Shown one piece after another: positions 61,420 through 64,000 of a DNA stretch of 64,000 bases. The notes under the pieces are model-generated. The model saw only the letters and a list, made by a program, of their open reading frames with translations, searched no databases and was not told where the DNA came from. Both the position numbers and the translations under genes were made by a program. Origin of the DNA: Planctomyces sp. (GTDB lineage Bacteria; Planctomycetota; Planctomycetia; Planctomycetales; Planctomycetaceae); the NCBI GenBank assembly GCA_016795105.1, contig JAEUIH010000004.1:1-64000 (forward strand). The letters run 5' to 3'. The number at the start of each line of letters is the position of its first letter. Positions within the stretch are counted from its first letter, which is position 1.

Positions 61420-62826
61420 ATGAGTTCCGGAACAGCGAGTACTCAGCGGGGTGTTTCTTATCTCTACATGCTGGCAGCGTTCTTTATTGTGACCGCCGGG
61501 TTGCGATTCACAAAAGACATAGTCCAGCCGCTGTTGTTGTCCATTTTCATTGCGGTCATAGCAGTTCCCGTATATTCGTGGCTTGTTGAGAAGCGAATTG
61601 CGTCATGGCTTGCATTGATGCTCGTGATTTCCAGCGTCGTAGCTTCGATGCTGTTTGTGTTCTTGATCGTCATGACCAGCCTTGCCGACTTTATGGCTCG
61701 ACAGGATCACTACGCGGACCAGTTGCGTATGCGGACGAAGCCTGTTCGGGATTTTGTTGAAGGGTTGATTCCGGAACCAAAGGTCATGAACGAGGGGGGG
61801 CCGGGTGCGAATATACCGGAACAGAAAATACCGGTCGAAAACGGTGCGGTTGGGAATCGCAGTGATGCGAAAACGGACCAGGACAGGAATTCCCAGGAAG
61901 GAACAGCAGGTTCTGGAGTCGTCGAGAAAGATGCCGATGTATCTCCTCCGGCTGAAGGCAACCCTCAGGATTTGAATCCAGACATCGGAGAGCAGGAATT
62001 GAGCTCTGGGGGAGAGCAGAGTGGATTGGCTGACGGTGAGGCGCCTGCGAAACCGGCGAACGGCGAGATCCGGGGGGTAGAGTTGCTTGAGGAGAAGCTC
62101 TCGGAAGATCCCTGGTTTCGGGACACGGCCCGTGTGCCGCCACCGCGAACTCGCAGCAGCTGGAAGGAGCTGGTGATGTCGCAGTTCGACCCGGGGATGT
62201 TGATTTCGCTTGCGGCGTCTGTGATCGGGAATATCGGGATGATGTTGAGCGACACGGTGCTTGTGCTGTTGACTGTGGTGTTCATTCTGCTGGAAGCGAG
62301 CAGTTTTCCTCAGAAGCTGAAGGCTGCATTTCAGGGGCATGAGAACCCTCTGGGGCCATATATGCAGATCATTTCCAGTGTCCGCAGTTATTTGATCATC
62401 AAGACCGGGATCAGTGTCCTGACGGGTATTTTCATAGCGGTCTGGCTTTGGTTGTTTGGAGTTCCGTATGCCGGTTTGTGGGGAATGGTTGCATTCCTGC
62501 TGAACTTCATTCCAAATATTGGATCGATTATTGCGGCCGTTCCAGCGCTGATTGTTGCCTGGTTGGATCTGGGTGTTTTGCCGTGTGCAGCATGCGGGGT
62601 TGGTTATTTGGCTGTGAATATGGTCATTGGAAACATCATTGAGCCACGGATGATGGGGCGCGGCATGGGGCTATCCGCGTTGGTCGTGTTTTGTTCGATG
62701 GTGTTCTGGGGATGGGTTCTGGGGCCGGTGGGAATGCTGTTGTCGGTTCCGCTGACGATGGGAGTTCGAGTAGCCCTCGAGTCTTTCGAAGATACTCGCT
62801 GGATCGCCACGCTCCTTGGAGGTTAA
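61420..62826 (+). CDS. AI-2E family transporter with polar insert
   Basis: 468 residues. It has the AI-2E/TqsA-type layout of about eight transmembrane helices. The first part (about 10-100) has YMLAAFFIVTAGLRFTKDIVQPLLLSIFIAV. The second (about 245-460) has LISLAASVIGNIGMMLSDTVLVLL, then GVPYAGLWGMVAFLLNFIPNIGSIIAAVP and IGNIIEPRMMGRGMGLSALVVF. The family exports small molecules or acts as a Na+/H+ antiporter in some members. A hydrophilic insert of about 110 residues (about 113-225, Gly/Glu/Pro/Asp-rich) separates the halves and is longer than usual. The substrate is not indicated. Confidence 0.88.
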   Translation: MSSGTASTQRGVSYLYMLAAFFIVTAGLRFTKDIVQPLLLSIFIAVIAVPVYSWLVEKRIASWLALMLVISSVVASMLFVFLIVMTSLADFMARQDHYADQLRMRTKPVRDFVEGLIPEPKVMNEGGPGANIPEQKIPVENGAVGNRSDAKTDQDRNSQEGTAGSGVVEKDADVSPPAEGNPQDLNPDIGEQELSSGGEQSGLADGEAPAKPANGEIRGVELLEEKLSEDPWFRDTARVPPPRTRSSWKELVMSQFDPGMLISLAASVIGNIGMMLSDTVLVLLTVVFILLEASSFPQKLKAAFQGHENPLGPYMQIISSVRSYLIIKTGISVLTGIFIAVWLWLFGVPYAGLWGMVAFLLNFIPNIGSIIAAVPALIVAWLDLGVLPCAACGVGYLAVNMVIGNIIEPRMMGRGMGLSALVVFCSMVFWGWVLGPVGMLLSVPLTMGVRVALESFEDTRWIATLLGG

Positions 62827-63034
62827 GCACCGGCAAAAAGTGCCGAGCGAGGTGTTGGAAGTCGCAAAACGCGGTGTTTGTGCGTTGGAATGTTTGACTT
62901 AACCGTCAGGACCCGCAAATCCGTACAGACCGGAATAATTGAAGCAAAGTTCAAAGTCGTTACAGGTCGATATCGACGGCAGCAGACTTTGTTTCCTGCG
63001 CGTTCAGACTCCTTGCAAAAAGGTCCGGCTCGAC
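62827..63034. other. Intergenic region before the outer-membrane gene
   Basis: About 208 bp. No gene, repeat from the other families or clear hairpin was found. The promoter of the BBP7-like gene must be here or in the end of the transporter gene. Confidence 0.5.
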
Positions 63035-64000
63035 ATGCTCCGCCCGAACCTCTTATCACTGGCGACCGCTTTGGTCATATTCTCTTCAATTGCATCCAAT
63101 GCGCGAGCCCAGTACGGTCCACCGCAGGGAGGTTATCAGCATCAACCGCTGATACAGCTTCCGCAGTCGACCTATCAGGCGCCGATCGTAGATCACTACG
63201 TTCAGCAGCCTCCGCGTCTCTGGGACTCGGAGCAGCCGATCGAAAAGTTTCTCACCGAGGTGACTCGGCGAAGCTGGATCAAGGTGGAGTACCTCCACTG
63301 GGACTTCGATGTTGCCGGCGGCGACACACTGGGTGCCCCGGTGAACGGGATTCGCGATCTGTCTGATACGTTTGAGGGATTTGATAATCTCAACGGCGGT
63401 GCATCCGTCGGAGAGACTCTGATTCCCACAACGACATCGCTCGGCATCAGTGACGCATCGGGTGTCCGAGGCACGTGGGGCCTCCATCTGAACGGCGGCG
63501 AGATGGAAATGAACTTCTTTGGGACTGAGCAGGCGGATGGGAGTTATGACATCCGAAATATTGCTGCCTTCCGACCAGCAGCAACTCCGGCGATCGGTAC
63601 AGCGATCCGTCCGAACTATGCGATTCCACTGTTGTTGAATGGTGTTCCTGGGGACACATCAAATCTCAATGCGATCATCATCGACGACAGCCTGAGTATT
63701 GGCATGTCGTCTCAAATCTGGGGTGCGGAAGTCACCTTGCTGACAGACGCATATCTTCCCGGAGAAGGATTCAAGTGGCAGTGGCTTGGTGGTTTCAGAT
63801 ATGTGAGCCTTGATGAGAGTTTCAATCTGCGAGGCGTCTACAACAACGGTGGAGCGGATCCGGATCGGATTACGAGCATCAATTCATCGGCCGTCAACAA
63901 TGTTTACGGACCCGAAATTGGTGCGAGAGCATCTCTCGTTCATCGCTGGTTCACTCTTGCTGCGACTCCACGTGTGACATTCGGCCTGAACGACTACACA
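63035..64000 (+). CDS. BBP7-family outer-membrane beta-barrel protein (partial, runs off the window)
   Basis: At least 322 residues, cut by the window edge. The signal peptide (about 1-25, NARAQ) is followed by a Pro/Gln-rich region, then LWDSEQPIEKFLTEVTRRSW and KVEYLHWDFD. Beta-hairpins with aromatic girdle residues follow (WGLHLNGGEMEMNFFGTEQ, WGAEVTLLTD, WLGGFRYVSLDESF). This matches the planctomycete BBP7 outer-membrane barrels. The ATG at 63035 follows AAAAAGG. The frame is open to the end of the window without a stop. Function beyond barrel formation is unknown. Confidence 0.9.
   Translation, partial: MLRPNLLSLATALVIFSSIASNARAQYGPPQGGYQHQPLIQLPQSTYQAPIVDHYVQQPPRLWDSEQPIEKFLTEVTRRSWIKVEYLHWDFDVAGGDTLGAPVNGIRDLSDTFEGFDNLNGGASVGETLIPTTTSLGISDASGVRGTWGLHLNGGEMEMNFFGTEQADGSYDIRNIAAFRPAATPAIGTAIRPNYAIPLLLNGVPGDTSNLNAIIIDDSLSIGMSSQIWGAEVTLLTDAYLPGEGFKWQWLGGFRYVSLDESFNLRGVYNNGGADPDRITSINSSAVNNVYGPEIGARASLVHRWFTLAATPRVTFGLNDYT

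Overview
The window looks like a chromosomal segment of a planctomycete, probably Planctomycetaceae/Fuerstiella-like. This is inferred from gene content, because no rRNA is present. The evidence is two ECF sigma/Ser-Thr kinase pairs, a PVC-type cytochrome c/HEAT dehydrogenase-like protein, tandem DUF1080 domains, a BBP7-like outer-membrane protein, an SMI1/KNR4-type planctomycete protein and many small palindromic intergenic repeats. No prophage, CRISPR array or intact insertion sequence is visible.

Layout: 1-3.4 kb holds a 69-bp tandem repeat, an ECF sigma factor, and an Rrf2 regulator divergent from two exported CxxCH (c-type heme) proteins. Two identical-architecture 22-bp palindromes sit exactly on the intergenic promoter. 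3.5-7.3 kb is a tight run of class II DAHP synthase, a flippase-like membrane protein and a methyltransferase. 7.3-13.4 kb holds a TVP38/DedA-like protein, an SMP-30 lactonase, a ZIP transporter, CsrA and an S41 protease. 13.4-15.8 kb is poorly conserved, with a decayed helix-turn-helix gene, a small LysM protein and an unrecognised 345-residue protein. 15.8-19 kb is an ECF sigma factor followed by a kinase/alpha-beta-hydrolase/degenerate-cyclase fusion. 19-27 kb encodes exported catabolic proteins: a PQQ-type propeller, a PVC cytochrome protein, an epoxide-hydrolase-like enzyme and a GH32-like propeller.

27-33 kb is the accessory core. It has a tandem array of about 160-bp palindromic repeats, a Reg_prop lipoprotein, a frameshifted small gene, an SMI1/KNR4 protein with a triplicated 41-residue segment, a serine-recombinase remnant, a PIN toxin-antitoxin pair and tRNA-Arg(UCG) with its terminator. 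33-47 kb holds mostly housekeeping and exported proteins: YqgE/AlgH, a two-domain DUF1080 protein, XerD, RibF, an M28-PDZ peptidase, a flagellar-rod-like exported protein and a TlpA-like thioredoxin. 47-64 kb holds sbcCD, a class III aminotransferase, a second ECF sigma/kinase operon, an asparaginase-like protein, the ABC-F protein Uup, an AI-2E-family transporter and the start of a BBP7-like outer-membrane protein cut by the window edge.

Functional themes are sigma/kinase signalling, an apparently Rrf2-controlled heme-protein pair, and extracytoplasmic sugar or alcohol catabolism. At least six intergenic repeat families occur. Four are dispersed between distant gaps and two are mainly local tandem arrays.
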